Positions 56,857-64,000 of a stretch of DNA of 64,000 nucleotides are shown in pieces. Made by a program: the position numbers and the translations under genes. Positions within the stretch are counted from its first letter, which is position 1. Every line of letters starts with the position of its first letter. Source of the DNA: Dyella sp. A6 (lineage in GTDB: Bacteria > Pseudomonadota > Gammaproteobacteria > Xanthomonadales > Rhodanobacteraceae); NCBI RefSeq assembly GCF_036320485.1, contig NZ_CP132911.1, positions 3,224,001 through 3,288,000 of the forward strand, given 5' to 3'. The notes beneath the pieces are model-generated. The model searched no databases. It was given only the letters and a program-made list of their open reading frames with translations, and was not told the origin of the DNA.

Positions 56857-58179
56857 TTAGCGTCGACCGATTGAATGATATTCGAAGCCGCCAATTCTGA
56901 CCAGATCGGGACTATAGATATTGCGTCCGTCGAATATTATTGCTCGCCGAAGACTCCTTTTCACTGCATCAAAATCAGGATTTCTAAACTCTTTCCACTC
57001 AGTAATTATTATAAGTGCGTCCGCGCCCATACAAGCCTCGAGCGGTGATGCCGCAAAGCGTATTCTTGAATCCTCTCCATAAATACGTGCAGCTTCGTCC
57101 ATCGCCACCGGATCATAGGCAGTAACCGTCGCTCCGGACTCAAACAGGTCCTCAATGATCACACGACTTGCCGCTTCACGCATGTCGTCAGTATTCGGCT
57201 TGAAGGCCAGCCCCCAAATGGCGACATTAGCACCAGATAAAGCAGCTCCAAGTGAACCACGTACCTTGTCGACTAAAACATGCTTCTGTCGTTCGTTAAC
57301 ATCTTCTACAGCACTTAGAATATGTAAATGCTGCCCATGGTCTTTAGCAGTTTTCACCAAAGCCTTGACATCTTTCGGGAAACACGATCCTCCATAACCA
57401 CATCCGGGGTAGAGAAAGGAATAGCCGATGCGGGAGTCAGAGCCGATACCAAGCCGTACAGACTCGATATCTGCGCCGGTTTCTTCAGCCAGTAAGGCGA
57501 GTTCGTTCATGAAACTTATTCGCGTCGCAAGCATTGAGTTTGCCGCGTATTTTGTCAGTTCGGCTGAACGTGCATTCATGACGATCATGCGGTCATGATT
57601 GCGAACATATGGAGCATAGAGTGCGCGCATTATCTCAATCGCCTTAGGATCCTCAGATCCAATAACAACTCTATCCGGACTCATGAAGTCATCGATCGCT
57701 GCTCCTTCTTTGAGGAACTCAGGGTTAGATACAACACTGAATGACGTATCCAAGCCCCTCCTCACCAATTCAGCGCAAATGGCGCTCTTGACCTTATCAG
57801 CAGTGCCAACCGGGACCGTTGACTTGTCCACCACAACTTTATATCCATCCATATATTTGCCGATGCTAGTAGCAGCAGCAAGAACATATTGAAGGTCCGC
57901 AGATCCATCTTCGTCAGGAGGTGTTCCAACAGCAATGAATTGAATGGCACCATGCTTGACGGCAATCTCCGCACTAGACGTAAAATGCAGCCGACCCGCC
58001 TTTACATTACGCTGAATCAATTCCTTTAACCCTGGCTCATGTATAGGAACAACTCCATTGTTCAGCATGTCAATCTTGTCTTGATTAACATCAAAGCACA
58101 ATACATCATTTCCAGTTTCCGACAGGCAGGCACCGGAAACTAAGCCGACGTATCCCGATCCAATCACTGTTACCTTCAT
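56857..58179 (-). CDS. ugd: UDP-glucose 6-dehydrogenase
   Basis: Oxidises UDP-glucose to UDP-glucuronate. The 440-residue protein has the NAD motif [20 protein letters not shown], the catalytic Cys in [13 protein letters not shown], and the C-terminal [20 protein letters not shown] motif. Start at 58179 ([12 protein letters not shown]) is standard; an in-frame start five codons earlier lacks support. Low-GC like its neighbours. Confidence 0.97.
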   Translation of the reverse strand: MKVTVIGSGYVGLVSGACLSETGNDVLCFDVNQDKIDMLNNGVVPIHEPGLKELIQRNVKAGRLHFTSSAEIAVKHGAIQFIAVGTPPDEDGSADLQYVLAAATSIGKYMDGYKVVVDKSTVPVGTADKVKSAICAELVRRGLDTSFSVVSNPEFLKEGAAIDDFMSPDRVVIGSEDPKAIEIMRALYAPYVRNHDRMIVMNARSAELTKYAANSMLATRISFMNELALLAEETGADIESVRLGIGSDSRIGYSFLYPGCGYGGSCFPKDVKALVKTAKDHGQHLHILSAVEDVNERQKHVLVDKVRGSLGAALSGANVAIWGLAFKPNTDDMREAASRVIIEDLFESGATVTAYDPVAMDEAARIYGEDSRIRFAASPLEACMGADALIIITEWKEFRNPDFDAVKRSLRRAIIFDGRNIYSPDLVRIGGFEYHSIGRR

Positions 58180-58237
58180 TACCCACCTCAACAATATTCA
58201 AAGAAAGACTGAAACACCGCTCGTAGTCATTCTTTAA

Positions 58238-59593
58238 TTATGAACGATTGGAACGTATATAGCCACTTAACTCTACTGTCTTCGCCTTCATCAATTCCAC
58301 ATCAGCTACTGACTCGACATTCAGTCGAAGCAATGGCTCAGTATTTGACACTCTAACGTTAAACCGCCAATCACTGAACGCCAAACTAACTCCATCAGTC
58401 CGATTTAACGCACCACCTAGAGACTCGTATTTAGTCACAAGGTTATTCATTACCTGCGCCGCATCATCGACCGTGAAGTTAATTTCACCACTGCACGGAA
58501 ATGCCGCGATTCGCTCGGCAAGCATTTTTTTAAGGGATATGCCTGTGTGACTGATACGCTCGGCAATCAATAACCACGGAATCATTCCAGAATCGCAATA
58601 TGCGAAGTCACGAAAGTAATGATGCGCACTCATTTCACCGCCATAGATGGCATCCTCTGCCCGCATACGCTCCTTGATGAATGCATGACCTGTCTTGCTT
58701 TCTATCGGCACCCCACCGCTGGCATGCACCATATCAATGGTATTCCAGGTAAGCCTAGGATCGTGGATGATTTTCGACCCGGGATGCGTCTCAAGAAGCT
58801 GTGCAGCCAGCAGACCCACAAGGTAATAGCCTTCGATAAACTCTCCATCACTGTCGAAGAAAAAGCAACGATCAAAGTCTCCATCCCATGCAATACCAAA
58901 ATCTGCCTTTGCGGCAATTACTGCATCGCTCGTCGCCTGACGATTCTCAGGCAATAGCGGATTCGGGATACCGTGAGGAAATGTGCCGTCCGGATCGTGG
59001 CAAATGCGAATAAACTCAAATGGGAGGTGTTTAGCAAGCTCATCCACCACCAACCCGGCACCGCCGTTCCCTGCATTGACGACAATGCGAAGCGGCTTAA
59101 GTTGACCCACATTCACATAACTTAGCAGATGCTCGATATAGGCGCTTTTGTCCGTATCCCGCAATAGACCACCTGGTGTGGCGCTATCGGAAAACCGTCC
59201 CGACTCAACAAGATCTTCGATCTCACGTAGCCCCGTGTCCCCGCTAATAGGCCGTGAATCCCGGCGGACAAGTTTCATTCCATTGAAATCGATTGGATTA
59301 TGGCTGGCCGTCACCATAATGCCGCCATTGACGCTACGATGCGCCGTCTGAAAATACACTTCTTCGGTTCCACACAGCCCTATATCGATGACGTCGCAGC
59401 CAGCTTGACGCAGTCCATTTGTCAATGCTCGCGCCAGCCCAGGACTACTGAGCCTTACGTCGTAGCCTACAACCACTTCACCTTGGCCCACCACCTCGGC
59501 GTACGCTCGACCAACACGCTCAGCCATGGCTTCGTTCAACTCGTCGGGCAGTCGACCTCGAATGTCATAGGCCTTAAATGATTTCAATGGCAT
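58238..59593 (-). CDS. manB: Phosphomannomutase/phosphoglucomutase
   Basis: Interconverts hexose 6- and 1-phosphates, feeding GDP-mannose. A 451-residue protein with the phosphoserine loop TASHNPIDFNGMK, metal loop DGDFDRCFFFD, sugar-binding GGEMSAHHYF and phosphate-binding RVSNTEPLLRLN. It supplies mannose 1-phosphate for the gmd-rmd branch; the guanylyltransferase (manC) is not in the window. Confidence 0.95.
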   Translation of the reverse strand: MPLKSFKAYDIRGRLPDELNEAMAERVGRAYAEVVGQGEVVVGYDVRLSSPGLARALTNGLRQAGCDVIDIGLCGTEEVYFQTAHRSVNGGIMVTASHNPIDFNGMKLVRRDSRPISGDTGLREIEDLVESGRFSDSATPGGLLRDTDKSAYIEHLLSYVNVGQLKPLRIVVNAGNGGAGLVVDELAKHLPFEFIRICHDPDGTFPHGIPNPLLPENRQATSDAVIAAKADFGIAWDGDFDRCFFFDSDGEFIEGYYLVGLLAAQLLETHPGSKIIHDPRLTWNTIDMVHASGGVPIESKTGHAFIKERMRAEDAIYGGEMSAHHYFRDFAYCDSGMIPWLLIAERISHTGISLKKMLAERIAAFPCSGEINFTVDDAAQVMNNLVTKYESLGGALNRTDGVSLAFSDWRFNVRVSNTEPLLRLNVESVADVELMKAKTVELSGYIRSNRS

Positions 59594-59627
59594 TTTTAAA
59601 TATCCTCAGCAACGTCGGCATACGCCG

Positions 59628-60527
59628 TTACGCCGCATACATCCAGGACAGAGTCTGCTCCATCGGAACGACATCCAGCGGCCCGATAAGTTGTTCAAGC
59701 TTTTTGTTACATCCCGTGAGTCGTAGGACATCGTTTGCGCGTACAAATGCCGGATTGACCTGAATTTTTATTTGGTAGCCAGCAATCTTTTCGAGTATGT
59801 GGACGATATCCATCAAGGAGTGTGCCACACCCGAGCAAATGTTCACGACGTTGCCATTGCCACAGCTACGGGCCCCAAGTAATTGGCGGTAGGTTCGAGC
59901 GACGAAGCGCACATCCTGGAAATCGCGTGCTATGTCTATGTTACCAAGTTCGATTACGCGCTCGCCACGCCGGAAATGATTCACGATTTTTGGCAGCAGG
60001 AACTTCTCGTTCTGCCCAACACCCGTGTAGTTAAATGGACGAGTCAGAGTTATCGGTAGCTTATCCATCCATAAGCTTGCCATGTATTCCATGGCTAATT
60101 TGCTCACTGCGTAATCATTGGCTGGCGCAGGAGGCGTGTCCTCCGTGATCGGCTCGACATCAGCGTTGCCATACACATTGGCGCTGCTTGCCAGCACAAC
60201 CCGTTCCGGTCGCTTTTTTGCTGCGGCCAACGCCTCCAGCAGGTTGCGTGTACCGACCACATTGACGCGATACATTTCGTCGACGTCGCCATGCGCAACG
60301 AACGCGATCGCGGCCAGATGCAGCACGACGTCGGCATCGGCATCGGCGACCGCACGCTGGACCGCATCCCGGTCCAGCAGGTCCGCCTCGATCGTCTGGC
60401 CTGGAGCGTCGTCACTTGCCTGACTGGCGATGCCGATCACCTGGTAGCCCGCCTGTTCCAGTTCACGAGCCACATAGCGGCCCGTGAACCCCGTATGCCC
60501 GGTCAGAAGTGCGCGTGGCCTGACCAT
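59628..60527 (-). CDS. rmd: GDP-6-deoxy-4-keto-D-mannose reductase (GDP-D-rhamnose synthesis)
   Basis: An SDR reductase of 299 residues: [28 protein letters not shown] and the Y-x-x-x-K pair in [10 protein letters not shown]. With Gmd it makes GDP-D-rhamnose; adjacency to gmd (one base between stop and start) supports Rmd. Composition changes inside the gene: 60-base lines starting at 60181 and 60301 are 65% and 70% GC, those at 60061 and 60001 are 40% and 48%. An in-frame start at 60542 would overlap gmd. Confidence 0.88.
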   Translation of the reverse strand: MVRPRALLTGHTGFTGRYVARELEQAGYQVIGIASQASDDAPGQTIEADLLDRDAVQRAVADADADVVLHLAAIAFVAHGDVDEMYRVNVVGTRNLLEALAAAKKRPERVVLASSANVYGNADVEPITEDTPPAPANDYAVSKLAMEYMASLWMDKLPITLTRPFNYTGVGQNEKFLLPKIVNHFRRGERVIELGNIDIARDFQDVRFVARTYRQLLGARSCGNGNVVNICSGVAHSLMDIVHILEKIAGYQIKIQVNPAFVRANDVLRLTGCNKKLEQLIGPLDVVPMEQTLSWMYAA

Positions 60528-60528
60528 G

Positions 60529-61563
60529 TCAGAACGAGGCACCGCGCTCGTTCCGAGCGAGGTCGGCCTCGACCATCATCCGGCAGAGCTCCTCGAGCGA
60601 CGTCTTCGGTTCCCAGCCCAGCTTCTCGCGCGCCTTGGAGGCTTCGCCGATCAACAGATCAACCTCCGCCGGCCGGTAGTAACGCGGATTGACGCCGACC
60701 AGTTCGCGACTGGTGGCTGCGTCGAAACCTCGCTCGTCCTCACCGCTGCCTCGCCACTCGATATCGATCCCGGCCGCCTTGAATGCCATGGTGACGAAAT
60801 CGCGCACAGTTTCCGTGCGGTTGGTGGCGAGCACATAGGTATCCGGCTCGTCAGCCTGGAGCATGCGCCACATGCCTTCGACATATTCCCTGGCATAACC
60901 CCAGTCACGCTTCGCGTCGAGGTTGCCTAGCTCGAGGCGATCCACCAGCCCCAGCTTGATCTTGGCCACGGTGTCCGTGATCTTACGCGTCACAAATTCA
61001 CGTCCGCGCAACGGCGATTCGTGATTGAACAGAATGCCACTGCATCCGAAGATGCCATAGGACTCCCGGTAGTTGACCGTGATCCAGTGCGCGTAGAGCT
61101 TCGCCACACCATAAGGGCTGCGCGGGTGGAACGGGGTGTCTTCCTTTTGCGGCACGGCCTGCACCTTGCCAAACATTTCCGATGTCGAGGCCTGGTAGAA
61201 GCGGATTTCCGGATTAACGATGCGAATCGCCTCGAGCAGGTTGAGCGCGCCGATACCGGTGATCTCGGCCGTGGTCACCGGCTGCTCGAAGGATACGCCG
61301 ACATAGCTCTGCGCTGCCAGGTTGTACACCTCGGTAGCACCGCTGGTCTGAAGCAGACGGATCGCCGCGGAAAGATCGGTGAGATCAAATTCCACCAAGT
61401 GTAGATTCGGATGTTTGTCGACCCCGAGCTCCGCCATGCGCCAGAAGTTCACCGAGCTGGTACGCCGATAAGTGCCGTACACCTGATAGCCCTTATCCAG
61501 CAGCAACTGGGCTAGATAGGCACCGTCCTGGCCGGTGATACCCGTGATGACCACCCTTTTCAT
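60529..61563 (-). CDS. gmd: GDP-mannose 4,6-dehydratase
   Basis: Makes GDP-4-keto-6-deoxy-D-mannose from GDP-mannose. A 344-residue protein with [20 protein letters not shown], the TSEMFGK active-site motif, and [19 protein letters not shown] with the catalytic Tyr/Lys. The [16 protein letters not shown] segment is diagnostic of Gmd. GC is core-like, unlike the genes downstream. It starts 110 bp after the modular glycosyltransferase. Confidence 0.97.
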   Translation of the reverse strand: MKRVVITGITGQDGAYLAQLLLDKGYQVYGTYRRTSSVNFWRMAELGVDKHPNLHLVEFDLTDLSAAIRLLQTSGATEVYNLAAQSYVGVSFEQPVTTAEITGIGALNLLEAIRIVNPEIRFYQASTSEMFGKVQAVPQKEDTPFHPRSPYGVAKLYAHWITVNYRESYGIFGCSGILFNHESPLRGREFVTRKITDTVAKIKLGLVDRLELGNLDAKRDWGYAREYVEGMWRMLQADEPDTYVLATNRTETVRDFVTMAFKAAGIDIEWRGSGEDERGFDAATSRELVGVNPRYYRPAEVDLLIGEASKAREKLGWEPKTSLEELCRMMVEADLARNERGASF

Positions 61564-61673
61564 GGTTACTCCTCAAAAACTCTTTTTGTTCGATTTCAGT
61601 GGTACGCCATCATGTCAACGGCCATGACTATCCGTAGTCCGGCGTCCCATAAACACGATGCTGCGTTCGATAT

Positions 61674-64000
61674 TTACTTACTGACCGCCGATGGCTCCAC
61701 ATTCACCCATTCGATGGCCTCTCCGGCAGTCTCGCCCTTTTCCCCCAACCACGCTACCTGCGCGCTTGGCGGCACTCCGTTGCCCAGCAGCAACGCCAGC
61801 AGGTTTTGAGCACTCTCGGCCCAGGTCAGACGCTGCATCCCTTCCGAGCGAACGTGATGCCCTTGCCGGTAGGCCTCAAGCCAAACCTCAATGGACCTTG
61901 CAAGGGTCTCGCTGTCGGCATGCTCAGGAAAGTATGTAGCATGGTTCTGTGCCACCTCACGGAATACCGGGATATCGCGAGCCAGTATCGGCAGGCCATG
62001 CTGTGCGGCTTCGATCAATGGCAGGCCAAAGCCTTCCCCTTCCGAAGCGGCGACCAGACATGCGCTTGAGGCATAGACCTGCTCCAGGTACTCGTCGCTT
62101 ATGCCTTCAAGCCAATGCAGCCTTCTGCCGAACTCCGGGTGCTTGCGCAAGCGCGCAGCCAGCTCATCGCTCTTCCAGCCCTGCTTGCCGACAATGACCA
62201 GATTGAAAGCCTCGCCACGCCGCCACAGTGCATCGCAGGCATCGAGCACTGCAGAATGCCCCTTGCGTGGCTCAATGGTGCCGACCATGAGTAGGCTCGG
62301 GCGTTCACGTAGGAGAGTCAGAATTTCAATGGCTCTCACGGGCATGCCACGACTCGGCGATGAGCTCTGGATATCAGCTCCATTATGAGACCAGCCGATG
62401 CGGGGATGTTGAGTCCGGTGCCGTTCGTCAAGCCAGTCGCTAAAGTCACGCGCCACTGCTTTGGAAACGGCGATAACCGTATTTGCGCCGGCAATTGTTT
62501 CAAGCCAATCCGCAAAACCGGCTTCTGCCCCTGCCGGAAAATGCTCCGGCATTCTTACACTAAGCAGATCGTGGATCAGGAATCCTACCGTTACACCCTG
62601 AGCCATCATCTCTTCAAAGTACTTCCGATGTGCGGACACCACAAGCGGCTGAAGGTCCAAGCCAAAAAAAACATCACCAGAGCCAAACTCAACTGGCGCA
62701 TCTTCAATATGCGCCCCGCCATGCCCGAAGAACTTCTCTGTAAACTTCCGCGCATAGCGATAACCTTGCGCATCAACTGACGCATATACAGGCTCCACTC
62801 GGTAATTCTGCGGCGGATTATTGAACCACTCTCCAAGAATGCTGCGCACAACACGCTGTATACCTGTTCCAACATCTCTTTTGATTAGTTCTGAGACGTC
62901 GACGAGAAACTGTTGTGAGCACACACCCTCGACCAATATGTCCTTGAGATGCTCCGCACTCTCGCTCCAGCTTAGCCAGTGCAAATTCTTGCTACGTGGA
63001 TGCTTTCCTGCAAGGTACAAGGCCAACCAATCAGTCAATGCGACTGCCAACTCCCGAGCATCAGCTCCACGAAAATAGTAAGCGTGGTCCCCAGCTACTT
63101 CGTGGAAAACCGGAATATCGCGCGCCACGATCGCAAGACCATGCTTAGCCGCCTCGACCAGCGAGAGGCCAAAGCCCTCGTTCAGACTGGCTGCGATCAG
63201 GCACGTACTGTACGCATAGATCTGCTCAAGATACTCGTCACTGATACCCCGCAGCCAGAACAGCCGATGTCCATTCTCGGGATGAGTTTCAATGCGTTTG
63301 GCCAACGCCTCCGTCTTCCATCCGGACTGGCCGACCAACACCAAGTTGACGTCTTCACCATCAGCCCAAAGCGCCTCGACAGCATCGAGGATCTGTTGCT
63401 GGCACTTGCGGGGTTCCAGGGTTGAAACGCAGAGGAAACTCGGTCGCGCACGCAATTTATCGAAAACCGAGTCAGCATCGTCTGGCAATCCCCTAGACGG
63501 AAGCGAGCCAGCGAGATCTCCACCTATGTGATTCCATTGCAAAGCAAACGCAGAATCTGTTGGCACATTCTCTTTCTTCAACCAATCAGCATAGGCCGAA
63601 GCGGTAGCCTCAGATATACATATCGCGCCATCTGTACCGGCAATCATGGCAAGCAGGCGAACATGATATGCGCTTAGGTCGCCTAACGAAAATAGTTCCG
63701 GAAACTGAATCGGCAACAGGTCATAGACAAGAAACTTGACCGTTACACCATCGGCTCGCAGTTGTCGATAGAAGTCCGCGTGTTTGAGCTGGACATGGTG
63801 CTGCAGGTCCAAACCGAAAAATATATCGCCACGCTGCCAGTCAATGATGCAGTCGTCTTCTTCCGCCGGCGCCTCGCCCAGAAGCTTCGCGGTAAAACGT
63901 CGCGCATAGCGATACCCCTGCTCCAGGGTCGCATAGACCGGCTCAACCGTATAACCGGCCGGTGGATTGGACAGCAGCGCAGCCAGGTAGCTGCGTACCA
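61674..64000 (-). CDS. Giant multi-module glycosyltransferase (5' end outside the window)
   Basis: At least 775 residues, open through the right edge. It consists of repeated units, each a leader (DVSELIKRDVGTGIQRVVRS in the second, then NPPxxYxVEPVYA and GYRYAR) plus a GT4 domain (VSTLEPRK or VGTIEPRKGH; EX7E as EGFGLSLVE and EGFGLPLIE). One complete unit occupies about 61.7-62.9 kb; a second spans 63-64 kb with its leader cut by the edge. The units match each other and module 2 of the 1007-residue protein. Such proteins likely polymerise the O-antigen backbone. No internal stop codon or frameshift is seen. Confidence 0.87.
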   Translation of the reverse strand, partial: VRSYLAALLSNPPAGYTVEPVYATLEQGYRYARRFTAKLLGEAPAEEDDCIIDWQRGDIFFGLDLQHHVQLKHADFYRQLRADGVTVKFLVYDLLPIQFPELFSLGDLSAYHVRLLAMIAGTDGAICISEATASAYADWLKKENVPTDSAFALQWNHIGGDLAGSLPSRGLPDDADSVFDKLRARPSFLCVSTLEPRKCQQQILDAVEALWADGEDVNLVLVGQSGWKTEALAKRIETHPENGHRLFWLRGISDEYLEQIYAYSTCLIAASLNEGFGLSLVEAAKHGLAIVARDIPVFHEVAGDHAYYFRGADARELAVALTDWLALYLAGKHPRSKNLHWLSWSESAEHLKDILVEGVCSQQFLVDVSELIKRDVGTGIQRVVRSILGEWFNNPPQNYRVEPVYASVDAQGYRYARKFTEKFFGHGGAHIEDAPVEFGSGDVFFGLDLQPLVVSAHRKYFEEMMAQGVTVGFLIHDLLSVRMPEHFPAGAEAGFADWLETIAGANTVIAVSKAVARDFSDWLDERHRTQHPRIGWSHNGADIQSSSPSRGMPVRAIEILTLLRERPSLLMVGTIEPRKGHSAVLDACDALWRRGEAFNLVIVGKQGWKSDELAARLRKHPEFGRRLHWLEGISDEYLEQVYASSACLVAASEGEGFGLPLIEAAQHGLPILARDIPVFREVAQNHATYFPEHADSETLARSIEVWLEAYRQGHHVRSEGMQRLTWAESAQNLLALLLGNGVPPSAQVAWLGEKGETAGEAIEWVNVEPSAVSK

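Overview
The window is a stretch of high-GC (about 65%) gammaproteobacterial chromosome of Xanthomonadales/Lysobacterales type, most likely Rhodanobacteraceae; the genus cannot be fixed from sequence alone. Pointers are the large FadE acyl-CoA dehydrogenase, GTP-dependent PEP carboxykinase, a CysD + CysN/CysC fusion pair, and a lipopolysaccharide locus beginning just after etfA, the position used by the O-antigen locus in Xanthomonas. No tRNA, rRNA, CRISPR array or replication origin was seen.

Layout. 1-6 kb: M24 peptidase, a stand-alone EF-G paralogue, a 2OG-Fe dioxygenase and prfC. 6-12 kb: four genes joined by ATGA overlaps, a hybrid histidine kinase, CheR, a CheB lacking a receiver, and a receiver-GGDEF protein; no chemoreceptor, CheA or CheW is nearby. 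12-22 kb: CPBP protease, a TetR-controlled hydrolase-fadE pair with a perfect palindromic operator, pckG, a sigma/anti-sigma/DUF4097 triad and an exported barrel-like protein. 22-33 kb: GAF-GAF-GGDEF-EAL protein, Hsp33, MtgA, a polyprenyl-phosphate glycosyltransferase, CBS protein, transporter, GMC oxidoreductase and serine hydrolase. 33-42.5 kb, all on the minus strand: TonB-like protein, a MetJ repressor domain fused to a histone H1-like Lys/Ala tail, gcvH, gcvT, alkB, cysNC, cysD and an amidase.

42.7-50.7 kb: the electron-transfer flavoprotein system (ETF-QO, etfB, etfA), with three translationally coupled surface-polysaccharide genes between ETF-QO and etfB. It carries electrons from acyl-CoA dehydrogenases such as the FadE encoded here into the quinone pool.

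50.8-64 kb: an intact IS3-family element marks the start of a minus-strand polysaccharide operon. From 52.0 to about 60.1 kb the DNA is AT-rich (near 40% GC in sampled lines), which indicates acquisition. The operon makes GDP-D-rhamnose (PMM/PGM, gmd, rmd) and UDP-xylose (ugd, uxs). It also holds a GtrA/GtrB/GT-C set, coupled to uxs, that looks like a periplasmic side-branch system. It starts beyond the right edge with a giant protein of repeated glycosyltransferase modules. A rhamnose/xylose O-antigen is the simplest reading.

Most unusual items: the MetJ-histone-tail fusion with a possible internal start, the kinase-CheR-CheB-GGDEF cassette, and the uxs-coupled Gtr set whose GT-C protein ends in two tandem beta-sandwich-like repeats.
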